Assembly: GCF_001717955.1 (NCBI RefSeq)
Contig: NZ_CP014168.1
Location: 62,001 to 126,000 of the forward strand
Direction: 5' to 3'
Length of the DNA stretch: 64,000 bases
Source of the DNA: Sphingomonas panacis
GTDB lineage: Bacteria > Pseudomonadota > Alphaproteobacteria > Sphingomonadales > Sphingomonadaceae
Of the stretch, positions 9,349-18,659 are shown piece after piece. The notes below the pieces were generated by a model. That model did no database searches. It had not been told where the DNA came from and saw nothing but the letters and a program-made list of their open reading frames with translations. Both the position numbers and the translations under genes were made by a program. How positions within the stretch are numbered: the stretch's first letter is position 1; every line of letters starts with the position of its first letter.

Positions 9349-12213
9349 TCAGAGGCGTGCACGCACCCCGAAGAAGAACGCGCGCCCGGTATATTCGTAA
9401 AAAGCCGGCACGTTGCTGTAACCCGAATAGCGCTGCGTTGCCGAATCGAGCAGGTTTGAACCCTGAACATAGACAGTCAATTGCGGCAGGATATCATACG
9501 AGATGCTGCTGGCGAGTTCGTGATACGGCTTCTGCTTGATCGCGAGCGTATTGATGTAGCTGTATTGCGACGAGGTGAAGCTCGACTGATACTGGTACGA
9601 CACCGATGCGTTGATGCCGTGCTTTTCGTAGAAGATCTTGGCGTTTGCCGAGAACGGCACGGCATCGGCAAGATCGGTCGTCACCTTGCCTTCGGTAATG
9701 GCACGCGAATGGTTGTAGGTCGCGTTCGCCTGGAAACCGAGGCCGTTATCCAAGAAATACTGGGCACCTGCCTCGATACCGTACACCTTGGCACTGTCGC
9801 CGTTGACATAGGTCGACTCGCTGAACGCGAAACTCGCCGGTGCATCCGGAACTTGGTTGGTCGGCACCAGCGTGACCGCAACAGTCTTCGTGGTCACGAA
9901 ATTGGTGATGTGTTTGTAGAAGCCCGCCAGCGTCAGCGCGATACGGCGGTTCGGGTAATATTCGAGCGAGATGTCCGCCTGATCGGCCGATGTCGGCTTG
10001 AGGTTTGGATTGCCTGCGTCGTTGATGACCGGCGTATTGGACTGTGCCGCGGAATAGTCCTTGGCGGACGAAAGCTCCCCGAATGTCGGACGCGACAGCG
10101 CCTGCGAAGCCGCCAGGCGGACCCGCAAGCCCCGCGCGAGATCGTAGGAGAAGTTCGCCGAGGGCAGCAGCCGCTGGTAGCTGCCGCCGCCATTGACCGG
10201 CGCGATCGGGTTGAACACCACGTTGGCGGTACCCACGCCGATCACTTTATAGCTTCGAACCGTCGCAACGTAGCCCAGCGAATCAACCGTCGTGTTGATG
10301 TAGCGCAGGCCGAAATCGCCCTTCCACCTGTCGCCGCCAACGTTGATCTGCGCATAGGCGTTCCAGGTCCGCTCCTTGATCGCATAGGAGGCGAGCTGAT
10401 CCGGCACGACCTGCTGCGTGCCGTAGCCGGTGGGATAGACTTGCCCGGTGTTGGGGTTGATGACGTTCGGGTTATTCTCCGCCTTCTGTAGCGACGACAG
10501 ATAGGTATTGATGTCGAACGCCGGGATCGAGCGCGGGAAGTTGCCCGACAGATTGGGCAGGATGTTGGTAAATTCGGGCGCCTGCACGACGTTGGCGCCG
10601 ATCGCCGAGAACGCGAACGGATAGCCGCCGAAATTGTTGGCGGTGGTGTACTGGTTGTCGATCACGTCGACGGTTTTCTTGCGATCGCTGAACACGCCGC
10701 CGAATGCGATGGAGCGGAGCAGGCCGTTATCCGCCTCATACAGCAGGTCGAGCTTGGCGCTGGTGCTGCGGTCGGCGATGTTCTGGCCCTGGATGCCGAT
10801 ATAATGCACGCGCAGATCCTGGTTGCCAGCCTGATCGAGCGTGCGGTTGGTCACCGTGCCATCGGCATTGGGGATGGTCAGGATCAGATCGGGCAAGCCG
10901 CCGTCGCGCGTCGCAACCTGCGCGCGCGAGCCCGGAATACCCGCCACCACGAAGCGGTTCTGGCCGCCGGTATTGTCAGACGCCTTGCCGTAGGAGACGT
11001 CCGCAGCGACCTTCAGGTTGCTGAGCGGCTTCCAGTCGATATGGCCGCCCACCTGGTATGTCACAGAATTGCGCGGCTCGTCGGTCGACAGCACGTCGAT
11101 CGTCGCGTCGTTGACGGTATAGTTGGTGAGAACCTTGTTCTTGTCGATCTGGACGTTGTTGAGATCGTAGCGAACGTTGCCGTCATTATCGAAGGGCGTC
11201 AGGCCGACCGAAACGCGGTGGTTGTGCTCGGTATCGGTATAGTTGCTGTAGATGCCGTCGATGCGAAGCTCGAAACTGTCAGAGGGTTTCCACTGATAGG
11301 CGGTCGATCCGCCCCAACGCTGGCGTTCGCCCTGCACATATCCGACGCTGTAGAAATATGGCTCGATCACGCCGCCGCCGTCCGGCACATTGACGACGCT
11401 ACGCTGCCCGCCCGGGCCGGTGACGATATCGTAGATGTCGTTGCTGGAATATTCGCCGAGATTGTCGGTGCGGAACTTGTACTTGTTGTACGTGCCCGAG
11501 ATCAGGAAGCCCATCGTGTCGTTGGCGAAGGTGGTGCTGACGACGCCCGACGCCTTGATGCCGCCCTTCTCGGCGAACTGGTTGTACTGGCCTTCGAGCG
11601 AACCGGCGGCATGAAAGCCGCGGTGATCGAATGGTCGCGCAGTGCGCAGATCGATATTGCCGCCGATGCTGCCTTCGAGCTGCGATGCCTGCGCCGCCTT
11701 CTGGATCTCGGCGCCCGAGATCACTTCTGACGGCAAAACGTCGAAAGCGAACGATCGGTCCGGGCCGTCGGTCGGCAGAACGCGACCGTTGAGCGTGGTC
11801 AGAGCGAAATTCTCGCCAAGTCCGCGCACGGTGACGCTGCGGCCCTCGCCACGACCATCGCGGCCGACCGTCACGCCGGGAATGTTCGAAAGCGCTTCCG
11901 CCACGTTGCGGTTGGGAAACTTGCCGAGTTCTTCGGCCGAGATCGCATCGACGATGGTGGAGGCGTCGCGCTTGGTGTCGATCGAGCGCAGCAAGCTGCC
12001 GCGCACGCCGCGCACGACGATGTCGCCGCCGGCATCACCGGTCGTCGCGGTCGCGTCGCCGCTCTGACCGGGGCCGGACTGGATGGTGGAGCCGGGGTTC
12101 GGCTGCTCGGTCGGCGAAACGGCCGTCTGGGCGATTGCCTGTGATCCCGCGATCAGTGCGGTCGCGCTGATGCCCGTGCGTGCGACGTTGCGCCATGTCC
12201 TAGCGTCGATCAT
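9349..12213 (-). CDS. TonB-dependent receptor, Caulobacter/Xanthomonas oligosaccharide type
   Basis: 954 residues with ATG preceded by GGGAGG. The order is: signal peptide (about 1-29), a low-complexity linker, a TonB box region (GGDIVVRGVRGSLLRSI), the plug (TIVDAISAEELGKFPNRNVAEALSNIPGV and RGLGENFALTTLNGR), then a beta-barrel ending in aromatic FFFGVRARL. The plug motifs match the large family of sphingomonad/Caulobacter/Xanthomonas receptors used for oligosaccharides. It is divergent from the GH27 gene and shares a 276-bp control region that holds an AgaR-like half-site. The likely cargo is a galactosamine- or galactose-containing oligosaccharide, inferred from the neighbours. No Fur-like site was seen upstream. 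Confidence 0.88.
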   Translation of the reverse strand: MIDARTWRNVARTGISATALIAGSQAIAQTAVSPTEQPNPGSTIQSGPGQSGDATATTGDAGGDIVVRGVRGSLLRSIDTKRDASTIVDAISAEELGKFPNRNVAEALSNIPGVTVGRDGRGEGRSVTVRGLGENFALTTLNGRVLPTDGPDRSFAFDVLPSEVISGAEIQKAAQASQLEGSIGGNIDLRTARPFDHRGFHAAGSLEGQYNQFAEKGGIKASGVVSTTFANDTMGFLISGTYNKYKFRTDNLGEYSSNDIYDIVTGPGGQRSVVNVPDGGGVIEPYFYSVGYVQGERQRWGGSTAYQWKPSDSFELRIDGIYSNYTDTEHNHRVSVGLTPFDNDGNVRYDLNNVQIDKNKVLTNYTVNDATIDVLSTDEPRNSVTYQVGGHIDWKPLSNLKVAADVSYGKASDNTGGQNRFVVAGIPGSRAQVATRDGGLPDLILTIPNADGTVTNRTLDQAGNQDLRVHYIGIQGQNIADRSTSAKLDLLYEADNGLLRSIAFGGVFSDRKKTVDVIDNQYTTANNFGGYPFAFSAIGANVVQAPEFTNILPNLSGNFPRSIPAFDINTYLSSLQKAENNPNVINPNTGQVYPTGYGTQQVVPDQLASYAIKERTWNAYAQINVGGDRWKGDFGLRYINTTVDSLGYVATVRSYKVIGVGTANVVFNPIAPVNGGGSYQRLLPSANFSYDLARGLRVRLAASQALSRPTFGELSSAKDYSAAQSNTPVINDAGNPNLKPTSADQADISLEYYPNRRIALTLAGFYKHITNFVTTKTVAVTLVPTNQVPDAPASFAFSESTYVNGDSAKVYGIEAGAQYFLDNGLGFQANATYNHSRAITEGKVTTDLADAVPFSANAKIFYEKHGINASVSYQYQSSFTSSQYSYINTLAIKQKPYHELASSISYDILPQLTVYVQGSNLLDSATQRYSGYSNVPAFYEYTGRAFFFGVRARL

Positions 12214-12307
12214 CTTCCGTCCTCCCTTTGACGATGAAGCCGCCAGCGACGATACGCTTGACGAGCGATTTGTTGCGCTTTGCTACCTCGCGCGAAACAA
12301 AGTTGTC

Positions 12308-12325
12308 AAACGCTTTAAAACGAAA
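12308..12325 (-). promoter_or_regulatory. AgaR-like operator, degenerate (receptor/GH27 divergent region)
   Basis: On the minus strand the site reads TTTCGTTTTAAAGCGTTT. It keeps the first TTTCGTT unit of the locus consensus TTTCGTTAYGYTTCGTTT; the second unit, 10 bp on, is altered (AGCGTTT). A further GAAACAAAG lies at 12294-12302. It is placed to control both the receptor and the GH27 gene. Confidence 0.4.
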
Positions 12326-12489
12326 CTAAGGGATAGCGCATGGACGTGGCAAATACACCACTCGTGGGATCGACGGGCAGGACCGCAGGTTCGGCGGACC
12401 TGATATTATCGACGCCCAGAATTCAGCACCGCGTCGCCCCGAGGCGATGTGCCTAACATATGGTCTCGCGACGTTTCGGAGAAAGTTGC

Positions 12490-14343
12490 ATGAAAACAAC
12501 GAGAAAGTCGTCGGCACTGGTGTGGACGAGGGCGGCTTCGTTCGCCGTGCTTGCTGCCACCCTCGCCCAGCCGACGCATGCGCAAGTCGCGTCGCTTACG
12601 CCGTCCGGCGCATTCTCGGTCTATCAGACCAGCGCCGCCCAGACGCCGCCGATGGGCTGGAACCCGTGGAACGCATTTCACACCGATGTCGACGAAGCCA
12701 AGATTCGCGCCGTCGCCCGCACGATCGTCGACAGCGGGCTGGCGCGCAAAGGCTATCGCTTCATCAACATCGATGATGGCTGGGCTTTGCGGCGCCTCGC
12801 CGACGGGCGACTCCGCATTCGCGACAGTATGTTCCCATCAGCGAAAATCCCCGCAAGCGATACGGGGTCGTTCAAGCCGTTCACCGACTATATCCATAGC
12901 CTCGGCCTCAAGGCTGGCCTGTACACGGATATCGGCCGGAACACGTGCGCACAGGTTTGGGATGCCAACAGCCCCAATTTGCCGGTCGGCACGGTCGCCG
13001 AACGGCAAGTGGGCAGCTTCGGCCATGCCGCACAGGACATGCGGACGATGTTCGCGGATTGGCGGTTCGACTACGTCAAGATCGATGCGTGCGGAGTCGC
13101 GGATTACACGCGCGACGTCGCACCGGTGAAAGCCGGCGATTATCAGGCGTTTGCGCCGCTGATCGTGCGGGGCAATATCCCCGAGTCCGATCCGGCTTCG
13201 GTGGAGAAGCTCTATGCAACGCTGGGCGATGCGGTGCGCCGCTGGGGCGGCGAGGCGGCGGTGCTGTCGATTTGCGCCTGGGGTGAGGCGCTGTCGCCGC
13301 TCTGGGGCCATGTGCGCGGCAATCTGTGGCGGACCAGCCCCGACATCGAATTTACCTGGAAGAGCATGCTCGGCAACATCGACAGCATGGTCGACGGTGC
13401 ACTCTACGCCGGGCCGGGGCATTGGAATGACCCCGACATGCTCGCGATCGGTCACGGCGATTTCGATGCGACTCATCTCGTCGAGGCGCGGTCACATTTC
13501 ACGATGTGGGCGATCATGGCCTCCCCGCTGCTGCTCGGCTATGATGTGCGCAAGCCCGCGCCGGCGTTGCTCGACATCGTGGGCAACCCCGAGGTGATCG
13601 CGATCGATCAGGATGCGGCCGGCAACCAGGGTGTGCCGTATCGCGACGGCGACGCGATGGTCGTCGTTCGCACGCTGACCAGCCCCGGTGCGCGCGCGGT
13701 GGCGATGTTCAACCGCGGCACGGAGCCCGTCACGGCTCAAGTCCGTTGGGAGCAGCTCGGCTTCGCGCCAGGCAGCCGCGCGACCGTGCGCGATGTCTGG
13801 GCGCGGCGGAACCGCGCGACGGCCGCGGGCACGATCACGGCGGAACTGCCGGCACACGGCGCCGTATTGCTGCGCGTGGAGGGGACTCCCGCAGACCCGG
13901 ATACCGTCCCGCTCGACGAGATGCCCGCCCGCGTCAACATCGCCGTCGATGGACTTTCGCCCGCCACCGCATTGCCGATGGGCCAGTTTCCGGCACGGAT
14001 CAATACGGCGCCCGACGGGACGCCGCTGAGCGTGAACGGCAAGCACTTCGCCAAGGGGATCGGTCTGTTCGCCAATTCGCGAGTCGAGCTTCGCGCGAGC
14101 GGGCAGTTTCATCGTTTCGTCGCCACGCCGCTGGTGCTGAGCGGCGCGCAACCGGTTCGGTTCCGGGTCTATGCCGATCGCAAGCTTGTCGCAGAAACGT
14201 CGGTCACACCGTCGCTTGAACCGCATGCGATCGACGCCGACGTGACGGGCGCCAAGGTAGTCGAACTGGTCGCCGAGGGGCCGAATGATCCGCGTGTGCG
14301 ACCTGCGATGATCGCGTGGGGCGCCGCCGGGTTTAAGCGGTGA
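12490..14343 (+). CDS. GH27 alpha-galactosidase / alpha-N-acetylgalactosaminidase, secreted, with C-terminal NPCBM-like domain
   Basis: I chose the ATG at 12490 (GGAGAAAG 5 nt upstream) over an in-frame upstream start at 12460; this gives 617 residues. The signal peptide runs to about residue 32. The GH27 barrel shows PPMGWNPWNAF, FINIDDGW, nucleophile Asp199 in FDYVKIDACG and acid/base Asp285 in WRTSPDIEFTWKSM. At the substrate-specificity loop the sequence is SICAWGEAL. The position normally occupied by Glu or Asn in alpha-galactosidases is Ala263, a small residue as in N-acetylgalactosaminidases. The C-terminal 130 residues (from about 490) resemble an NPCBM module. It is divergent from the receptor and lies upstream of agaR. 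Cleavage of terminal alpha-GalNAc (or alpha-Gal) outside the cytoplasm is expected. Confidence 0.85.
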   Translation: MKTTRKSSALVWTRAASFAVLAATLAQPTHAQVASLTPSGAFSVYQTSAAQTPPMGWNPWNAFHTDVDEAKIRAVARTIVDSGLARKGYRFINIDDGWALRRLADGRLRIRDSMFPSAKIPASDTGSFKPFTDYIHSLGLKAGLYTDIGRNTCAQVWDANSPNLPVGTVAERQVGSFGHAAQDMRTMFADWRFDYVKIDACGVADYTRDVAPVKAGDYQAFAPLIVRGNIPESDPASVEKLYATLGDAVRRWGGEAAVLSICAWGEALSPLWGHVRGNLWRTSPDIEFTWKSMLGNIDSMVDGALYAGPGHWNDPDMLAIGHGDFDATHLVEARSHFTMWAIMASPLLLGYDVRKPAPALLDIVGNPEVIAIDQDAAGNQGVPYRDGDAMVVVRTLTSPGARAVAMFNRGTEPVTAQVRWEQLGFAPGSRATVRDVWARRNRATAAGTITAELPAHGAVLLRVEGTPADPDTVPLDEMPARVNIAVDGLSPATALPMGQFPARINTAPDGTPLSVNGKHFAKGIGLFANSRVELRASGQFHRFVATPLVLSGAQPVRFRVYADRKLVAETSVTPSLEPHAIDADVTGAKVVELVAEGPNDPRVRPAMIAWGAAGFKR

Positions 14344-14414
14344 CACCACTTTGAGCAGCGAGAGGGACGCGCTTTCCGCCGATGCAACGACATTGTTGCT
14401 TGCCGCGAACGGCG

Positions 14415-14431
14415 AGCGCGACATAACGAAA
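14415..14431 (-). promoter_or_regulatory. AgaR-like half operator upstream of agaR
   Basis: The minus strand reads TTTCGTTATGTCGCGCT. The first ten bases match the consensus TTTCGTTAYG exactly and the second unit is decayed. The site lies 25-41 bp before the regulator start, where autoregulation would act. Confidence 0.4.
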
Positions 14432-14455
14432 CGCATGTGATGACAGGCGGTGAGA

Positions 14456-15295
14456 ATGCCGATCATGAACGACGCAGTTGAGCAAGGAACGACAAGAATG
14501 ATCCGGGACACCAGCGAGCGACGGTTGTGGATCAGCACGCAGGTCCGCGAGCGCGGCAGCGTCCAGGTGGCGCCGCTTGCCGAGCGGTTCGGCGTCTCGA
14601 TGCAAACGATCCGCAAGGATCTGCGCTTCCTCGAACAGCGCGGTGTGATGGAGCGCTCCTATGGCGGCGCGATCAGCGCGGACGCAGTCAACGCCAGCAT
14701 GGAGAACGCCGTCAACGTCACCGCGGAACCCGCTGTCGAAGTCAAACGGTCGAGCCATGCCGATGAGAAGATGCGCATCGGCAAACGCGCCGCCGCGATG
14801 GTGTCGCCTGGTGAATCGATCGTGCTCGATTCGGGTACGACAACGCTCCAGATCGCGCGCTTCCTGCCCGATGACGAGGACATCACCGTCCTGACCAACG
14901 ATCTCGACATCCTTTCGGTGCTGGCCACGAAGGAGCGTCTCAACATCGTCATGCTCGGTGGCATGCTGCGCCGGAAGAACCGCGCGTTCTACGGTGCGCA
15001 AACCGTCGCGGCGCTGGAGGATCTGCGCGTCGACAAGCTATTTCTCGGCGTCGACGGGTTCGATATCGAATGCGGCATCACCACGCATTACGAGCCCGAG
15101 GCGATCCTCAACCGCAAGATGGTCGAAGCGGCGCGCGACGTGATCGCGGTGACCGACGTGTCCAAGTTCGGGCGAGTCTGCCTGCACCGGATCGTCTCGG
15201 TGGAGAACATCCATCACCTCGTCACCGAGGCCAAGGTGCCCGACGACATCCGCGCGGCATCCGCTCGGCTGGGGTTCCGTATCCACGAGGCCTGA
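14456..15295 (+). CDS. agaR: DeoR-family transcriptional regulator, AgaR-like
   Basis: 279 residues from the ATG at 14456, which AGGCGG precedes by about 5 nt; a GTG at 14450 and ATGs slightly downstream are alternatives. The N-terminal winged helix has VQVAPLAERFGVSMQTIRKDLRFLEQRG followed by the DeoR hallmark MERSYGGAI. The C-terminal sugar-phosphate-sensing domain has DSGTTTLQIARFLP, VLTNDLDIL, MLGGMLRRKNRAFYG, FLGVDGFD and the closing VTDVSKFGR. Its neighbours (agaZ, agaS, agaK, GH27, GH36) match the galactosamine regulon controlled by AgaR in other proteobacteria. It probably represses through the TTTCGTT repeats found before those genes, with galactosamine-6-phosphate or tagatose-6-phosphate as the likely inducer class (inference). 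Confidence 0.8.
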   Translation: MPIMNDAVEQGTTRMIRDTSERRLWISTQVRERGSVQVAPLAERFGVSMQTIRKDLRFLEQRGVMERSYGGAISADAVNASMENAVNVTAEPAVEVKRSSHADEKMRIGKRAAAMVSPGESIVLDSGTTTLQIARFLPDDEDITVLTNDLDILSVLATKERLNIVMLGGMLRRKNRAFYGAQTVAALEDLRVDKLFLGVDGFDIECGITTHYEPEAILNRKMVEAARDVIAVTDVSKFGRVCLHRIVSVENIHHLVTEAKVPDDIRAASARLGFRIHEA

Positions 15296-15336
15296 TCGTC
15301 GTACCGAGCGGGCGCGCGGCCCCCTCCGTACGACGA
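15296..15336. terminator. Hairpin immediately after agaR, between convergent genes
   Basis: TCGTCGTAC (15296-15304) pairs with GTACGACGA (15328-15336). It begins directly after the agaR stop codon and ends 8 bp before the end of the convergent amidohydrolase gene. No U-tract is evident. Confidence 0.5.
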
Positions 15337-15344
15337 CCCGTGCG

Positions 15345-16451
15345 TTACCCCTTCAGGTGGAAGAAGCGGCGCGCGTTGGAATAGTAGATCTTGTCGATGA
15401 CGCTGCGTGGCAGCGCGAGGCCGGGCGCGTCCGCTTTGATGGCGGCGATCGGCTGCGACAACGACGTGGCCAGATAGCGCCAGTCGGAACGCCAGTTATC
15501 GTCGGCTTCCTTGGCGAAATTGCCGGTGGCGGGCGGGTTCTGCGCGCGCGCCTTGGGATCGGGCGGGCTATCGGTCAGGTCGGTGCCGTACATCAGCCGG
15601 TCCTGGTATTTGAGGAAGAAGGCGCGGACCTTGGCGTGGTTGGCGTTCGACTGGACCTGAACCTGGCTCATCCGCGCCGCCAGATCGACGACGGCATTGG
15701 GATAGCGATCGAGGAAGCTCGCGAGTTCGTCCACGCTCCATTCGAGGCTCGCCATATGCGCGCCGTCGAAGGCGAGCTTGGGATGCCGCGCCACGAAGCG
15801 GTCGCGCGCGGCCATGAGTTGCTCGTACCGCGGCTCCTCGGGGTGCTTGTACATGTAATATTCGGGGTGTTCGCTGAAATAGGTGCGGTCGTTGTCCGTT
15901 GTCATCTGATCGAGCGGGAGCCAGCAATTCTTCGGCTCGCCCTGATGCGCGATCAGCGGCACGCCGCGCGCCTGGATATGCGCCATGATGGGATCGAAGC
16001 GCGGATCGTCGAGGAACACGCGCTTGCCCGCCGTGTCCTTCGCGATCATGCCGATGTTCTTCCACACCTTCACCGCGACCGCGCCGTGCGCGAAGCCGGC
16101 ATCGACCGCGCGGGTCGCCTGCGCGGTCCAGTCCTTGCCGCCGAAACCGTCCATCGAGAAGGTCGTCGCGAAGTGGAAGCGCTTGGGGTCGGCGGCGTGC
16201 ATCTTGTATGCGATCGTCGCCTGGGTCGCGAGCGGCGGGAAATCGGGATAATCGACGTTGATCGAGAGCAGTTCGAAGCCGTCCTTGCGCGCGACGCGCA
16301 GGAAATCGCGCGCGTCGCGGTTGGCGTGGACGTGCGCGTCGAGCTTGGGGACGCGGGCGAAGTCGGCTTCGCTGTAGACCGGCGCGGCCGGGGCGGCGGC
16401 GGTCAGCGCCACGGTGGAAGCCAAAGTGAGGAAGGTTGCCCATCGGCGCAT
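15345..16451 (-). CDS. Secreted amidohydrolase-family (PF04909-like) metal-dependent hydrolase
   Basis: 368 residues from the ATG at 16449-16451 with GGAG upstream. The minus frame stays open much further upstream, but that part is antisense to the GH36 gene. A Sec signal peptide (MRRWATFLTLASTVALTAAA) leads into VPKLDAHVHAN, the metal-binding HxH motif. LIAHQGEPKN, LAFDGAHMASLEW and LMYGTDLTDSPP supply the other barrel ligands. The fold is the TIM-barrel amidohydrolase_2 type, which includes lactonases and decarboxylases. It is not the NagA/AgaA deacetylase type. It shares the divergent control region, with a near-perfect AgaR-like operator, with the GH36 gene. A periplasmic step on a galactosamine derivative is possible but unproven. 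Confidence 0.75.
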   Translation of the reverse strand: MRRWATFLTLASTVALTAAAPAAPVYSEADFARVPKLDAHVHANRDARDFLRVARKDGFELLSINVDYPDFPPLATQATIAYKMHAADPKRFHFATTFSMDGFGGKDWTAQATRAVDAGFAHGAVAVKVWKNIGMIAKDTAGKRVFLDDPRFDPIMAHIQARGVPLIAHQGEPKNCWLPLDQMTTDNDRTYFSEHPEYYMYKHPEEPRYEQLMAARDRFVARHPKLAFDGAHMASLEWSVDELASFLDRYPNAVVDLAARMSQVQVQSNANHAKVRAFFLKYQDRLMYGTDLTDSPPDPKARAQNPPATGNFAKEADDNWRSDWRYLATSLSQPIAAIKADAPGLALPRSVIDKIYYSNARRFFHLKG

Positions 16452-16462
16452 CGGAATTCTCC

Positions 16463-16480
16463 AAACGAAACGTAACGAAA
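16463..16480 (-). promoter_or_regulatory. AgaR-like operator, two intact repeats (amidohydrolase/GH36 divergent region)
   Basis: The minus strand reads TTTCGTTACGTTTCGTTT, two TTCGTT units 10 bp apart. It differs from the agaZ site at only two of 18 positions. It lies about 12 bp before the amidohydrolase start and about 100 bp before the GH36 start. Confidence 0.6.
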
Positions 16481-16577
16481 TCGATCTTATGTTGCGTTTT
16501 GGTTTGCGCAAGCCTTGGTGATCGGGCACATCGACATTCAAGGCCGCTAAGCGGCTTGCTCCGTGGGAGGCTTGTTC

Positions 16578-18659
16578 GTGTCGCAGTTCCGCATATCCCG
16601 TCGTAGCGCGCTTACTGGCGCGGCGGCGATGTTCCTCTCCTCGCCGGGGTTCGCGCGGGTCGCGATCAAGGACGCGCCGATCACCAAGGTGAGCGACGGC
16701 GTTCTCACCATCGAATTCGATTCCGGGCTGCACTCGCGCATCTCGCGCGGCGGCACCGTGCTGACCGCGATGGAGCCGGGGGAGGCGATCCGGCTCGGCG
16801 ACCAGCGCGTTGTCGACCGTTTCCTGCTGCTCGACCAGACCCGCGAGGCGGTATCGGGCGCGCATGGCCCGGGCCATGTCCATCATCTGCGCGGCGGCGC
16901 CGATTGGCTTGAGAAGCGCATCTCCGTCACCTTTCTCGATCGCTATCCCGGTCTTGCCTTGCTCGACATCACCTATCGCAACACCGGCGCCGCGCCGCTC
17001 GAAATCCTCGGCTGGCAGGCGGCGACTCACGACCTGCTCGCGCACCCGGAGGGCGCGTGGAGCTTCTCGGGGGCATCCTATCCCGATCGTCGCGACTGGG
17101 TGCAAAAGGTCGCGCCGGGCTTCGGTCAGCGCAATTTCATGGGGATGAACGCGTCGGATTACGGCGGCGGCACCCCGGTCGCGGTGGTGTGGCGGCGCGA
17201 CGCCGGCATAGCCGTCGGCCATATCGATACGGTGCCGCGCCTCGTGTCGCTCCCGGTCGGTGGCCAGCCGACGGGCACGCGCATCGCCATCGCCAGCGAC
17301 ACCGCCACATTGCTTGCGCCCGGCGCGACACTGGCGCTGCCGCCGGTGTTCCTGATGGTGCAGCAGGGCGACCATTTCCGCCCGCTCGACGCCTATCGCC
17401 GGCTGATGGCCGAGCGCGGCATCGCCGCGCCGGCGATCCCCGAGCCGAGCTACGCGCCGGTGTGGTGCGCGTGGGGCTATGGCCGTGACTTCACCACCAC
17501 CGAAGTCCTCACCGCGATGGGCAAGGCCAAGGCGATCGGACTCGAATGGGCGGTGCTCGACGATGGCTGGCAGACCTCGGAGGGCGACTGGAAGCTCAAC
17601 CCGGCCAAATTCCCCCGCGGGGACGCCGACATGAAGGCGTTCGCCGGCGCGATCAAAGCCGGCGGCATGCGGCCACGACTGTGGCTCGCCCCGCTCGCGG
17701 CGGACCCCGGCACCGATCTGCTGCGCGACCATCCCGACATGCTTCTGCTCGACCAGAATGGCGCCGCGCAGAACGTCAGTTTCTGGGACGCCTTCACGCT
17801 CTGCCCGGCCTATCCGCCGGTGGTGGAGTATTTCCGCGGCCAGATCCGCCGCATCCTCGGCTGGGGCTTCGAGGGACTCAAGCTCGACGGCCAGCACCTC
17901 AACGGCGTCGCGCCCTGCTACAACCCGGCGCATAACCATGCCCGGCCCGAGGAATCCTACGAAAAGCTCCAGGATTTCTGGAAGGCGCTCTACGACGAGG
18001 CGATCTCGATCAACCCGCAAGCGGTGATGGAAATCTGCCCCTGCGGCGATTCCTTCGCGTTCCACAACATCCCCGGCATGAACCACACGCCGGCCTCGGA
18101 CCCGACCTCGTCGTGGCAGATCCGGCTCAAGGGCAAGAGCTTCAAGGCGATGATGGGGCCGTCGGCGCCGTTCGCCGGCGACCATGTCGAGCTGAGCGAC
18201 CGGCATAACGACTTCGCGACGCATTACGGGATCGGCGCGATCCTCTCGACCAAATTCACCTGGCCGAACGATCCGGTCAACACCACCGATCCATTGCCGC
18301 CGGGCGGCATCGCGCTCAACCCTGAAAAGGAAGCGTTGTGGCGCAAGTGGATCGCTTTGTACCACGCCAACATGCTGCCCAAGGGCGAGTATCTCGGCGC
18401 GCTGTACGACATCGGCTTCGACAAGCCCGAGGGGCACGCGATCCGCGCGGGTGGACAGATGCATTACGCTTTCTACGCCGATCGCTGGTCCGGCCCGGTC
18501 GCGTTGCGCGGACTGCCGCCGGGCCGCCATCGCCTCACCGATGGCTTCACCGGCCAGCCGCTCGGCACCGTGAGCGGCCCCGAAGCGACCATCCCCGCCC
18601 GCTTCGAGCATTTCCTGCTCGTCCAGGCCACGCCAATCGATGGAAAGACCGCCGCATGA
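16578..18659 (+). CDS. GH36-type alpha-galactosidase / alpha-N-acetylgalactosaminidase, Tat-exported
   Basis: The GTG at 16578 is the best start because GGGAGG sits 7 nt upstream at 16565-16570; an in-frame GTG at 16563 would leave no ribosome site. The protein has 693 residues with a twin-arginine signal (ISRRSALTGAAAMFL). An N-terminal beta-supersandwich precedes the clan-D barrel, which has PVWCAWGYGRDFT, WAVLDDGWQ and RPRLWLAPLAAD. The nucleophile is probably Asp437 in GLKLDGQHL. A Cys-rich loop (EICPCG) follows, and Asp508 in HTPASDPTSSWQIR is the probable acid/base. Its stop overlaps the DMT permease start (ATGA), so hydrolysis and import look coupled. It is expected to cleave alpha-linked Gal or GalNAc in the periplasm; specificity cannot be read with certainty. 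Confidence 0.82.
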   Translation: MSQFRISRRSALTGAAAMFLSSPGFARVAIKDAPITKVSDGVLTIEFDSGLHSRISRGGTVLTAMEPGEAIRLGDQRVVDRFLLLDQTREAVSGAHGPGHVHHLRGGADWLEKRISVTFLDRYPGLALLDITYRNTGAAPLEILGWQAATHDLLAHPEGAWSFSGASYPDRRDWVQKVAPGFGQRNFMGMNASDYGGGTPVAVVWRRDAGIAVGHIDTVPRLVSLPVGGQPTGTRIAIASDTATLLAPGATLALPPVFLMVQQGDHFRPLDAYRRLMAERGIAAPAIPEPSYAPVWCAWGYGRDFTTTEVLTAMGKAKAIGLEWAVLDDGWQTSEGDWKLNPAKFPRGDADMKAFAGAIKAGGMRPRLWLAPLAADPGTDLLRDHPDMLLLDQNGAAQNVSFWDAFTLCPAYPPVVEYFRGQIRRILGWGFEGLKLDGQHLNGVAPCYNPAHNHARPEESYEKLQDFWKALYDEAISINPQAVMEICPCGDSFAFHNIPGMNHTPASDPTSSWQIRLKGKSFKAMMGPSAPFAGDHVELSDRHNDFATHYGIGAILSTKFTWPNDPVNTTDPLPPGGIALNPEKEALWRKWIALYHANMLPKGEYLGALYDIGFDKPEGHAIRAGGQMHYAFYADRWSGPVALRGLPPGRHRLTDGFTGQPLGTVSGPEATIPARFEHFLLVQATPIDGKTAA

